5,104 nt of DNA from an uncultured Collinsella sp. (GTDB lineage: Bacteria > Actinomycetota > Coriobacteriia > Coriobacteriales > Coriobacteriaceae), in NCBI GenBank assembly GCA_902494555.1, contig CABUTR010000055.1, forward strand, positions 1 to 5,104. Reading direction: 5' to 3'. The position numbers were made by a program, and so were the translations under genes. The notes under the pieces are model-generated. The model was not told the origin of the DNA. It saw only the letters and a list, made by a program, of their open reading frames with translations, and made no database searches. This document shows, in pieces, positions 1 through 5,104 of this stretch (positions within the stretch are counted from its first letter, which is position 1; each line of letters opens with the position of its first letter).

Positions 1-343
1 CACCCTGAACCATCAGGAAGCGCCCGTTATCGACAGAGGAACGCGAATTGACGTAGCCGGCGGCGTCCTGGAAACGACCGCCCTGCTGCGACGTCTCGCG
101 TTCGTATGCCATCAGTTCGTCAAAGTAGGCATTGACGACCTCGCGCGGATTGAGGCCCAAAAAACGAGCATAGCTCGAAATCATGCCCTGCGCATAGCCG
201 CGCGGCGGCATCGAAGCAAAGTTACCGGTCTCGAAAAACTCGATGATCTGCGGCCTGATTTTGATGGTGTTGGCGACCTGCTGAATGGAAAGGCCCATTC
301 GGCGACGCTGCTCGAGCAGCATGTCACCAAAGCGTGCAGCCAT
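1..343 (-). CDS. RodZ-like helix-turn-helix protein, N-terminal part (runs off window)
   Basis: The first 114 codons are visible and the frame is open at the window edge, so the C-terminus is missing. Translation begins MAARFGDMLLEQRRRMGLSI and continues through QQVANTIKIRPQIIEFFETG, then NFASMPPRGYAQGMISSYAR and FLGLNPREVV. This is the Cro/C1-type HTH of the RodZ/YmfM family (HTH_25), roughly residues 5-70: R..MGLSIQQVA, the TKI-like turn, the E.G.F..MP segment and the Y..G.I..YA..LGL helix are all present. In known RodZ proteins this domain is cytoplasmic and binds MreB, followed by one membrane helix and a periplasmic domain; those parts would lie outside the window. Residues after about 75 (YFDELMAYERETSQQGGRFQ onward) look like a disordered linker. 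The ATG start overlaps the ftsK stop in TGATG and is preceded by a perfect GGAGGA, so it is probably translationally coupled to ftsK. It could instead be a generic HTH regulator; without the C-terminus RodZ function is inferred. Confidence 0.88.
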   Translation of the reverse strand, partial: MAARFGDMLLEQRRRMGLSIQQVANTIKIRPQIIEFFETGNFASMPPRGYAQGMISSYARFLGLNPREVVNAYFDELMAYERETSQQGGRFQDAAGYVNSRSSVDNGRFLMVQG

Positions 344-3120
344 CAGAATCCTCCAAACTCACGATCTTCACGTGCCATCTCGGCGTCGACAGATTCCAGC
401 GCGGCAAGCCCTTCCTCGTCCAACAGGACCTCGCGCGGCTTGGAACCGTCGGGCGGGCCGACGACACCCTTTTCTTCCAGCATGTCCATAATACGCCCGG
501 CACGCGCATAGCCAACCTTCAGGCGGCGTTGCAGGCCAGATGTGGAGCCCAGCTGCGATTCCACCACAATATGGGCGGCTTCCCAAATGAGCGGATCATC
601 GTCTTGCGGCTCGGCGACTCCGGTGCGGACAATGCCGCCGCCACCAGCCATGGACATGGAAGCGGGCGCCACGGCGGACAGAATCTCCTCGTGGTAGTCA
701 GGCTCGCTCTGCGACTTGACGAACTCGACAATCTCGTTGATTTCGTCGTCCGAGACAAAGCAGCCCTGGATACGGCGGGGCTTGCCCCAGTCGACCTTGG
801 AGAACAGCATGTCGCCCAAACCGGTGAGCTTCTCGGCACCCATCTGGTCGATGATGACGCGCGAGTCGATGCCCGTGGCGACGTTAAAGGCGATGCGGTT
901 GGTGATGTTGGCCTTGATAAGGCCCGTCACCACGTTGGAGCTGGGGCGCTGCGTGGCAACGATAAGGTGAATACCGGCGGCACGGCCCAGCTGTGCAATA
1001 CGCACGATCGAGGCCTCGACATCCTTACCGGCGACCATCATCAGGTCAGAGAGCTCGTCAATGATAATGACCAGGTAGGGCATCTTTTGCGGCGGGTTGT
1101 CGTAATGCTCAAACTCGCCAGCAGCCTGCTTTTCGTTGTAGGTCGAGATCTTACGCACGTTGAGACGCTCGAAGACCTTCAGGCGACGCTCCATCTCGGA
1201 CACGGCCCACTGCAGGGCGCTCGCGGCCTGCTTAGGCTCGGTCACCACGGGCACATAGAGATGCGGAAGACCGTTATAGCCCGCAAGCTCGACGCGCTTG
1301 GGGTCGACCATAATCAGGCGAACGTCCTCGGGAAGGGCGCGCATGAGCAAGGTCGTGATGATGGAGTTGATCATCACCGACTTACCAGAACCGGTCGTAC
1401 CGGCAATCAACAGGTGAGGCATCTTGGCGAGGTCGGCGACAACCGGCGTGCCCTCGGCGTCGCGGCCGATGGCGAGCTCGAGCGGACCGCCCTTCACATA
1501 GGGCAGCACGTCGCCCAGATTGACGTTCTGGCGCTTGCGGTTGGGAATCTCGATGCCCACGAGCGAGGTGCCGGGGATCGGGGCAAAGATACGCACCGAC
1601 TGGGCAGCGAGCGAAAGCGCGATATCGTCCTCGAGGCTCGAGATTTTGCTCACACGCTCGCCCTCACCGGGCTGCAGCTTAAAGGTCGTCACCGTGGGGC
1701 CGGCGATCCAGCCGACCACGCGGGCACTGCGGCCAAACTCAAGCAAGGTGGATTGCAGTGACTCAGCGGTCTGCTCCAGCTCCTTGTCCGAAGACGCGGC
1801 GGAAGCCGACTGCGGGTTGGCATGCAGGATTTCGAGCGGCGGAAGCTTGAGGCCGTCCTCCTCTTCGCCCTCATTATCTGCGGCGCCGTCGTCCACTCCC
1901 CCATCACGAGCCGCAGCCGATTCGATAGCACTCGTGGCAGGCGCATCGGCAACCTTGGGATGCTTCAGGAAGTCGGGAATCTGAGGTGCGGCCGAGACGG
2001 GATTCACGGCAAACGGCGGCTCGGACTCGTCGATCTTATCGGGGTCGTCTTCCATCGAAAGCTGGCCGGTTACCTGGCCGCGCTTTGCATGGCGACGCGG
2101 CAGCAAAGTTGTCTTTGCGGTCTCAATCGGAGCCTCGTCGTCCTCGTCATCACCCTCAGTGAGCTCAATCTCGCTATCGGACCAAGACGGGTCGGGCTCA
2201 CTCGTATTGAGCTTAGGCGCAGACTTGCCCTTCTTGGCATGGCGGCGCGGCAACAGCGTGGTCTTGGCCCACTCGGCTTCAACCGACTCGGATACGTCGA
2301 CAAACGGGTCATCGTCCTCGTCATCATCCAAAACCGGGTCGACATCGCCACCCATGACCGTGGTCACCGCGGCGTCAGTCCCCTTCTGGCGCAGAATGCT
2401 CAGGTGCGGACGAGCGACGCCGGGAACAGACAGGGCCTCTTCATCGCCCCACGGGCTCGCATTGACATCGGCACGTCGACGCTCGGCAAAATCGGCAGCG
2501 CGATCGCGTGCGGAGCGCAAAACGCCACCCACCGAAAAGCCGATAATGACCAAACCAACGACGACAAGCCCCAGCAAGACAACCATGGCGATAGGTTTAC
2601 CCAGGGCATTTTGCAAGGCACTTGCGATAAAGGCACCAATGTAGCCGCCCGACACGGAAAGGTTCTGCGGCGTAAACATAAGGTCGCACGAATCGCTCGT
2701 GCCCGGCACCATCAGCGAAAGAATGGAGACGACGGCGATAAAGACCAAGGCGCCGCCCGCAACAGAGCGCACGTTGAGCGGCGAGTCCTCACCCAAAAAG
2801 AGCGTGGCGGCAAACAGCAAGATGACGATCGGCAGCACGTAGGCGCCCAGACCAAAGCCCAGGTGGTAGAAACCGGCAACCGCAGCCGTCACGGGCGCTG
2901 TTGCCGGAGAGATCACGGCAATGAAGGACGCGATCGCCAAAACGGCGATGACCACACCGGCGATATCGCGATTGGCCGAAGGCTCGACCAAGGGCTCAAA
3001 CTCATCGAACTCGGACTCGTGGCCCTTATTGGCACGCAGATGGGAACCGGCACCCTTAGCAGATGCCGGTTGGTTATTGGCCTTATTGCCTTTGGCGTTT
3101 TGTGCAGATCCGCGCGCCAA
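343..3120 (-). CDS. ftsK: DNA translocase FtsK (FtsK/SpoIIIE family)
   Basis: This is a 925-aa ATP-driven dsDNA pump that clears chromosome DNA through the division septum and, in known systems, activates XerCD at dif. The N-terminus (1-52) is basic then acidic. Four hydrophobic segments follow at about 53-71, 90-109, 119-138 and 176-197, the usual FtsK/SpoIIIE membrane anchor. Residues ~200-445 form a long charged linker with acidic runs and a duplicated 12-residue motif. The alpha domain spans ~446-545. The RecA-like motor has Walker A GTTGSGKS (574-581), MVDPKR (604-609), Walker B VIIIDEL with D688/E689, and ATQRPS (722-727). The C-terminal gamma winged helix (~844-900; STSGLQRRLKVGYARAGRIM) is intact, so sequence-guided translocation is expected. 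The start is TTG: it lies 5 nt after a GGAGGT Shine-Dalgarno, 1 nt after the rnj stop, and no ATG occurs nearby. The stop TGA overlaps the next gene's ATG. All key motor residues are present. Confidence 0.97.
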   Translation of the reverse strand: MARGSAQNAKGNKANNQPASAKGAGSHLRANKGHESEFDEFEPLVEPSANRDIAGVVIAVLAIASFIAVISPATAPVTAAVAGFYHLGFGLGAYVLPIVILLFAATLFLGEDSPLNVRSVAGGALVFIAVVSILSLMVPGTSDSCDLMFTPQNLSVSGGYIGAFIASALQNALGKPIAMVVLLGLVVVGLVIIGFSVGGVLRSARDRAADFAERRRADVNASPWGDEEALSVPGVARPHLSILRQKGTDAAVTTVMGGDVDPVLDDDEDDDPFVDVSESVEAEWAKTTLLPRRHAKKGKSAPKLNTSEPDPSWSDSEIELTEGDDEDDEAPIETAKTTLLPRRHAKRGQVTGQLSMEDDPDKIDESEPPFAVNPVSAAPQIPDFLKHPKVADAPATSAIESAAARDGGVDDGAADNEGEEEDGLKLPPLEILHANPQSASAASSDKELEQTAESLQSTLLEFGRSARVVGWIAGPTVTTFKLQPGEGERVSKISSLEDDIALSLAAQSVRIFAPIPGTSLVGIEIPNRKRQNVNLGDVLPYVKGGPLELAIGRDAEGTPVVADLAKMPHLLIAGTTGSGKSVMINSIITTLLMRALPEDVRLIMVDPKRVELAGYNGLPHLYVPVVTEPKQAASALQWAVSEMERRLKVFERLNVRKISTYNEKQAAGEFEHYDNPPQKMPYLVIIIDELSDLMMVAGKDVEASIVRIAQLGRAAGIHLIVATQRPSSNVVTGLIKANITNRIAFNVATGIDSRVIIDQMGAEKLTGLGDMLFSKVDWGKPRRIQGCFVSDDEINEIVEFVKSQSEPDYHEEILSAVAPASMSMAGGGGIVRTGVAEPQDDDPLIWEAAHIVVESQLGSTSGLQRRLKVGYARAGRIMDMLEEKGVVGPPDGSKPREVLLDEEGLAALESVDAEMAREDREFGGF
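349..354 (-). promoter_or_regulatory. Ribosome binding site for the HTH gene, inside ftsK
   Basis: GGAGGA lies 5 nt before the ATG at 343-341. The same bases encode the two glycines of the FtsK C-terminus (EFGGF). Together with the TGATG stop/start overlap this fixes the HTH start and indicates that ribosomes finishing ftsK are positioned to re-initiate. Confidence 0.85.
2083..2118 (-). repeat. FtsK linker motif, copy 2 (AKTTLLPRRHAK)
   Basis: Encodes FtsK residues 335-346, again preceded by an acidic run (GDDEDDEA, 323-330) and followed by a basic residue and glycine (RG, against KG in copy 1). The surrounding linker is otherwise not repeated. Confidence 0.9.
2233..2268 (-). repeat. FtsK linker motif, copy 1 (AKTTLLPRRHAK)
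   Basis: Encodes FtsK residues 285-296, following an acidic run (DDDEDDD, 265-271) and followed by KG. It is identical in protein to copy 2, which lies 50 residues further on. The two DNA copies differ at 7 of 36 bases, all synonymous. Confidence 0.9.
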
Positions 3121-3121
3121 A

Positions 3122-4792
3122 CTAAACCTCCATGACGACCGGGATGATCATCGGACGGGTGCGCGTACGGCTCCAGATAAAGTTAGAGAGCGAATCGCGC
3201 ACGGCCTTGCGAATGGCATCGGAACCGCTGCTGGTAAAGCTAAACTTACCCTTCTCGATCGTCTTCATAATGGACGCGGAGGCATCCTCGGAGAACTGGT
3301 CGTCGATGGCAAACGAGACGCCGCGACCCGAGAACTCGATAGCCTCGATCTTCTTGTGTTTGAGGGAGACGATGGCAACGGCCGTGACCATACCGTCGTT
3401 GGCGAGCTTCTGGCGATCGCGCAGGACGATGGGGTCGGTATCGCCGATACGCAGGCCGTCGACGTAAACGACACCGGACTCGACGGGCGTACCGCGCTTG
3501 ACGATACCACCGCGCATCTCGAGCGTGTCGCCGTTATCGAGGATAAAGATATGATCGTCCTTGATGCCCATCTTGCGCGCCAGCTGGGCATGGGCGCGCA
3601 GATGCACGGCCTCACCGTGAACCGGCATAAAATACGTGGGCTTGGCCATGGCCATCAGGAGCTTGAGCTCCTCCTGGCTACCGTGACCCGAGACGTGGAC
3701 GAGAGCGCGGTTCTTATCCCACACGTCGCAGCCGAGCTTGGCCAGGCTGTTGACGACCTGCTGGACGGCCTTCTCGTTGCCAGGAACGGGAGTTGCCGAG
3801 AGGATAACGGTATCGCCCTCGTGGATGGAGAGCGTCTTGTGCTCGCCATTGGCCATGCGGGACAGGGCCGACAGCGGCTCGCCCTGCGAACCAGTGCACA
3901 TGACGACGATCTTGTCGTCAGGCAGGTTATCAATATCGAAGGCATCGATGATATCGGCATCATCGATGTTGAGATAACCGAGCTCGCGCGCCACGCGGGT
4001 GTTCGTGAGCATGGAGCGACCGGTCACAACGACCTTACGGCCGCACTTGCGGGCGGCATCGCAGATCTGCTGCAAACGATGGATGTGGCTCGAGAACGAT
4101 GCGACGAACACGCGACCCGGGGCGTTCTTGATGGCGTGCAGCAGGTTGGGACCAACCTCGGCCTCGGACTTGGTAAAGCCGGGAACCGTGGCATTGGTTG
4201 AGTCGGAAAGCAGCAGGTCGATGCCCTGCTTGGCAAAGCGGCTGATAGCGGCGTAGTCGGGCGTGACGCCGTCGATGGGCGTCTGGTCGAGCTTAAAGTC
4301 GCCGGTGTGCATAACGGTGCCCTGATTGGTGCGGATGAACACGCCCAGAGCGCCGGGGATGGAGTGCGTCATCGAGAAGAAGTCGAGCGAGATGCCGCCG
4401 AGGTTGACATGGCTGCCGCCCTTGACCTCGCGGAACTTAGGCGCGCGGATGCGGAACTCGGAGAGCTTGCCCTCGATAAAGCCAAGCGTCAGCTTGCTCG
4501 AGAAGATAGGCACCTTGTTGTTGAGGTCCTGCAGCAGATACGGAAGCGATCCGGTGTGGTCCTCGTGGCCGTGGGTAACGATGATACCGCGGAGCTTCTC
4601 CTCGTTCTCCAGAACATAGGTGTAGTCGGGAAGCACCAGATCGATACCGGGCTGGGAGTCATCCGGGAACATGAGACCGGCGTCGACGAGCACCATGTCG
4701 TCGCCGCACTCGAAGACCGTCATGTTCTTGCCGATGCCGTCAAGGCCGCCAAGCGGGATGATCTTCAAGGGAGATGATTTTTTAGCTGCCAT
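3122..4792 (-). CDS. rnj: Ribonuclease J (metallo-beta-lactamase/beta-CASP RNase)
   Basis: This 556-aa protein matches the usual RNase J length (about 555 aa for B. subtilis RNase J1). RNase J is a Zn-dependent 5'-3' exonuclease and endonuclease acting in cytoplasmic mRNA decay and rRNA/RNA maturation. The opening IIPLGGLDGIGKNMTVFECG is family-typical. The metallo-beta-lactamase motifs are VTHGHEDH (H74, H76, D78, H79), H143 in MTHSIPG, and HTGDFK (H162, D165). SDSTN (196-200) is also present. The beta-CASP part contains CTGSQGEP (299-306), SATPVPGNE (332-340), HVSGHGS (366-372) and MPVHGE (389-394), so the catalytic set is complete. The C-terminal ~100 residues form the dimerisation-type domain and end in PMIIPVVMEV. 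G147 sits where SIPD is common in the family. The ATG is the most upstream start possible because an in-frame TAA lies two codons before it. The nearest Shine-Dalgarno-like AAGGA is 14 nt upstream, longer than usual. It is first in a tight unit with ftsK. Confidence 0.97.
   Translation of the reverse strand: MAAKKSSPLKIIPLGGLDGIGKNMTVFECGDDMVLVDAGLMFPDDSQPGIDLVLPDYTYVLENEEKLRGIIVTHGHEDHTGSLPYLLQDLNNKVPIFSSKLTLGFIEGKLSEFRIRAPKFREVKGGSHVNLGGISLDFFSMTHSIPGALGVFIRTNQGTVMHTGDFKLDQTPIDGVTPDYAAISRFAKQGIDLLLSDSTNATVPGFTKSEAEVGPNLLHAIKNAPGRVFVASFSSHIHRLQQICDAARKCGRKVVVTGRSMLTNTRVARELGYLNIDDADIIDAFDIDNLPDDKIVVMCTGSQGEPLSALSRMANGEHKTLSIHEGDTVILSATPVPGNEKAVQQVVNSLAKLGCDVWDKNRALVHVSGHGSQEELKLLMAMAKPTYFMPVHGEAVHLRAHAQLARKMGIKDDHIFILDNGDTLEMRGGIVKRGTPVESGVVYVDGLRIGDTDPIVLRDRQKLANDGMVTAVAIVSLKHKKIEAIEFSGRGVSFAIDDQFSEDASASIMKTIEKGKFSFTSSGSDAIRKAVRDSLSNFIWSRTRTRPMIIPVVMEV
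3126..3131 (-). promoter_or_regulatory. Ribosome binding site for ftsK, inside rnj; decides the TTG start
   Basis: GGAGGT overlaps the last sense codons of rnj (MEV) and sits 5 nt before the TTG at 3120-3118. No ATG or GTG in frame is comparably placed, so this site is the main argument for the TTG start. Confidence 0.85.
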
Positions 4793-4989
4793 AGGTTAGT
4801 GTGGTTTCCTTTCTTCGAAACGGGTCTGGAACAACCGACGGGGCGCTTCTGGCAAACCGACCGCCGGGAACGTACAAACATGCATCACAGAGTCGATGCA
4901 GTAACCACAGTATGATACCCATTTGCACAACAACAGACCACCCATGCATCAAAGCCCCATCTGAACTGGTCTATCCCGCCGGTTTCCCG
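4793..4989. other. Intergenic leader upstream of rnj
   Basis: About 200 bases lie between the palindromic element and rnj. No convincing gene is present on either strand. The part at about 4870-4960 is AT-richer than the genes and holds a weak minus-strand promoter candidate and two copies of CATGCATC. I see no T-tract terminator and no riboswitch I recognise. If the promoter candidate is right, the rnj 5' UTR would be about 110 nt. Confidence 0.6.
4912..4940 (-). promoter_or_regulatory. Candidate sigma-70-type promoter for rnj-ftsK-HTH
   Basis: On the minus strand a -10-like TATCAT (4917-4912, 5 of 6 consensus) is preceded after 17 nt by a weak -35-like TGGTCT (4940-4935, 3 of 6). Spacing and position upstream of the first gene fit, but the -35 is poor and such matches occur by chance. 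Promoters further upstream, outside the window, are equally possible. Confidence 0.28.
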
Positions 4990-5030
4990 TGGGGCGGGCA
5001 CTGATGAAGTTTCCTGCTCTACAGTCCTGC

Positions 5031-5048
5031 TCACGACGGAGGCCACAT
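5031..5048 (-). CDS. Possible five-codon leader ORF (MWPPS), speculative
   Basis: AGGAGG (5061-5056) is followed after 7 nt by ATG TGG CCT CCG TCG TGA. Spacing and sequence are ideal for translation initiation, but the binding site is base-paired within the inner hairpin and the ORF is only five codons. No further ORF is linked to it, and rnj starts about 240 nt downstream. It may be a by-product of the palindrome. Confidence 0.15.
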   Translation of the reverse strand: MWPPS

Positions 5049-5060
5049 TAAGTGGCCTCC
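5038..5060. repeat. Inner hairpin of the palindromic element
   Basis: A perfect 9-bp GC-rich stem GGAGGCCAC/GTGGCCTCC closes a 5-nt loop. On the minus strand it contains both an AGGAGG Shine-Dalgarno-like sequence and its complementary CCTCC, so the element would mask its own ribosome binding site when folded. Confidence 0.8.
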
Positions 5061-5104
5061 TGTTCGTGCGGAACTCGCGATAAACTTCATCAGTGCCCGC
5101 CCCA

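Larger units (their letters stand above)
4990..5104. repeat. Nested palindromic element with 23-bp perfect inverted arms
   Basis: The left arm 4990-5012 (TGGGGCGGGCACTGATGAAG plus TTT) is the exact reverse complement of 5082-5104. The 69-bp interior holds a second hairpin: 9-bp stem 5038-5046/5052-5060 (GGAGGCCAC/GTGGCCTCC) with a 5-nt loop. It can extend across an asymmetric internal loop by 4 bp (5032-5035 with 5065-5068). The interior also has an 8-bp direct repeat TCCTGCTC (5012-5019 and 5025-5032). The right arm ends at the window edge and may continue beyond it. No poly-T follows any stem, so it is not a standard terminator. It could be a short non-autonomous repeat (MITE/REP-like), a structured leader RNA of rnj on the minus strand, or an assembly fold-back at a contig end. 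Confidence 0.75.

Noticed and set aside
1330..1337. GGGAAGGG matching the E. coli KOPS consensus, within ftsK
   Set aside because: It is part of ordinary coding sequence (ALPED on the other strand), a single 8-mer is expected by chance at this scale, and the recognition sequence in this lineage is not known to me.
334..1761. Long plus-strand open frame (475 aa) opposite ftsK
   Set aside because: It lies antisense to the conserved FtsK motor, has no recognisable domain and a His/Asp/Arg/Gly-rich composition typical of the antisense frame of a GC-rich gene. The similar frames at 1822-3135 and 2921-4201 are rejected for the same reason.
3249..3256. GAGAAGGG on the minus strand, matching the SpoIIIE recognition sequence of B. 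subtilis
   Set aside because: It is explained by the Glu-Lys-Gly codons of RNase J (IEKGKF) and is a single occurrence.
4801..5004. Plus-strand 67-codon frame in the intergenic region
   Set aside because: No Shine-Dalgarno, no domain, and it ends inside the palindromic arm. The composition does not look like a protein.
5038..5060. Inner hairpin as an intrinsic terminator
   Set aside because: The stem is good, but no T-run follows it on either strand (TGTTCG on plus, GTCGTG on minus).
4885..5103. Minus-strand frame open from the window end for 72 codons, possibly the tail of an upstream gene
   Set aside because: It would have to be coded by both arms of a perfect palindrome and contains odd runs such as VVCCCANG. 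I cannot exclude a gene tail because the upstream sequence is not visible, but nothing supports it.
4990..5104. Insertion sequence or transposon remnant
   Set aside because: No transposase-like coding, and no target-site duplication can be judged because the right end coincides with the window end. Kept only as a palindromic repeat.

Overview
The window looks like a piece of a high-GC (about 60% by eye) actinobacterial chromosome. The gene content and order (RNase J, FtsK, RodZ-type HTH protein) and the protein style suggest a gut Coriobacteriia member (Collinsella/Olsenella-like). That assignment is inference from family knowledge, not a database match. All three recognisable genes lie on the minus strand, so transcription runs from high to low coordinates.

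Layout in transcription order. (1) 5104-4990: a structured non-coding element with perfect 23-bp inverted arms at its two ends and a second 9-bp hairpin inside. Its outer arm ends exactly at the window edge. (2) 4989-4793: an AT-richer intergenic leader with one weak promoter candidate. (3) 4792-3122: complete rnj, a 556-aa RNase J. (4) 3120-343: complete ftsK, a 925-aa membrane-anchored DNA translocase with four membrane helices, a long acidic linker, a RecA-like motor and a C-terminal gamma winged helix. (5) 343-1: the first 114 codons of a RodZ-like helix-turn-helix protein that runs off the window.

The three genes form one tightly packed transcription unit. rnj and ftsK are separated by 1 nt. 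ftsK and the HTH gene overlap by 1 nt (TGATG). Both downstream genes have strong Shine-Dalgarno sequences buried in the last codons of the gene before, with identical 5-nt spacing, which points to translational coupling. The unit groups RNA maturation/decay (RNase J), chromosome segregation at the septum (FtsK) and a cell-shape or cytoskeletal HTH factor (RodZ-like). In Firmicutes and Actinobacteria ftsK is often next to a rodZ/ymfM gene.

The genes themselves are ordinary. The points worth a second look are a duplicated short motif in the FtsK linker that is held at protein level while its DNA has diverged only synonymously, and the nested-palindrome element upstream of rnj, which contains a five-codon ORF whose ribosome binding site is locked in a hairpin. 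I see no mobile-element gene, CRISPR array, tRNA, rRNA or defence system.
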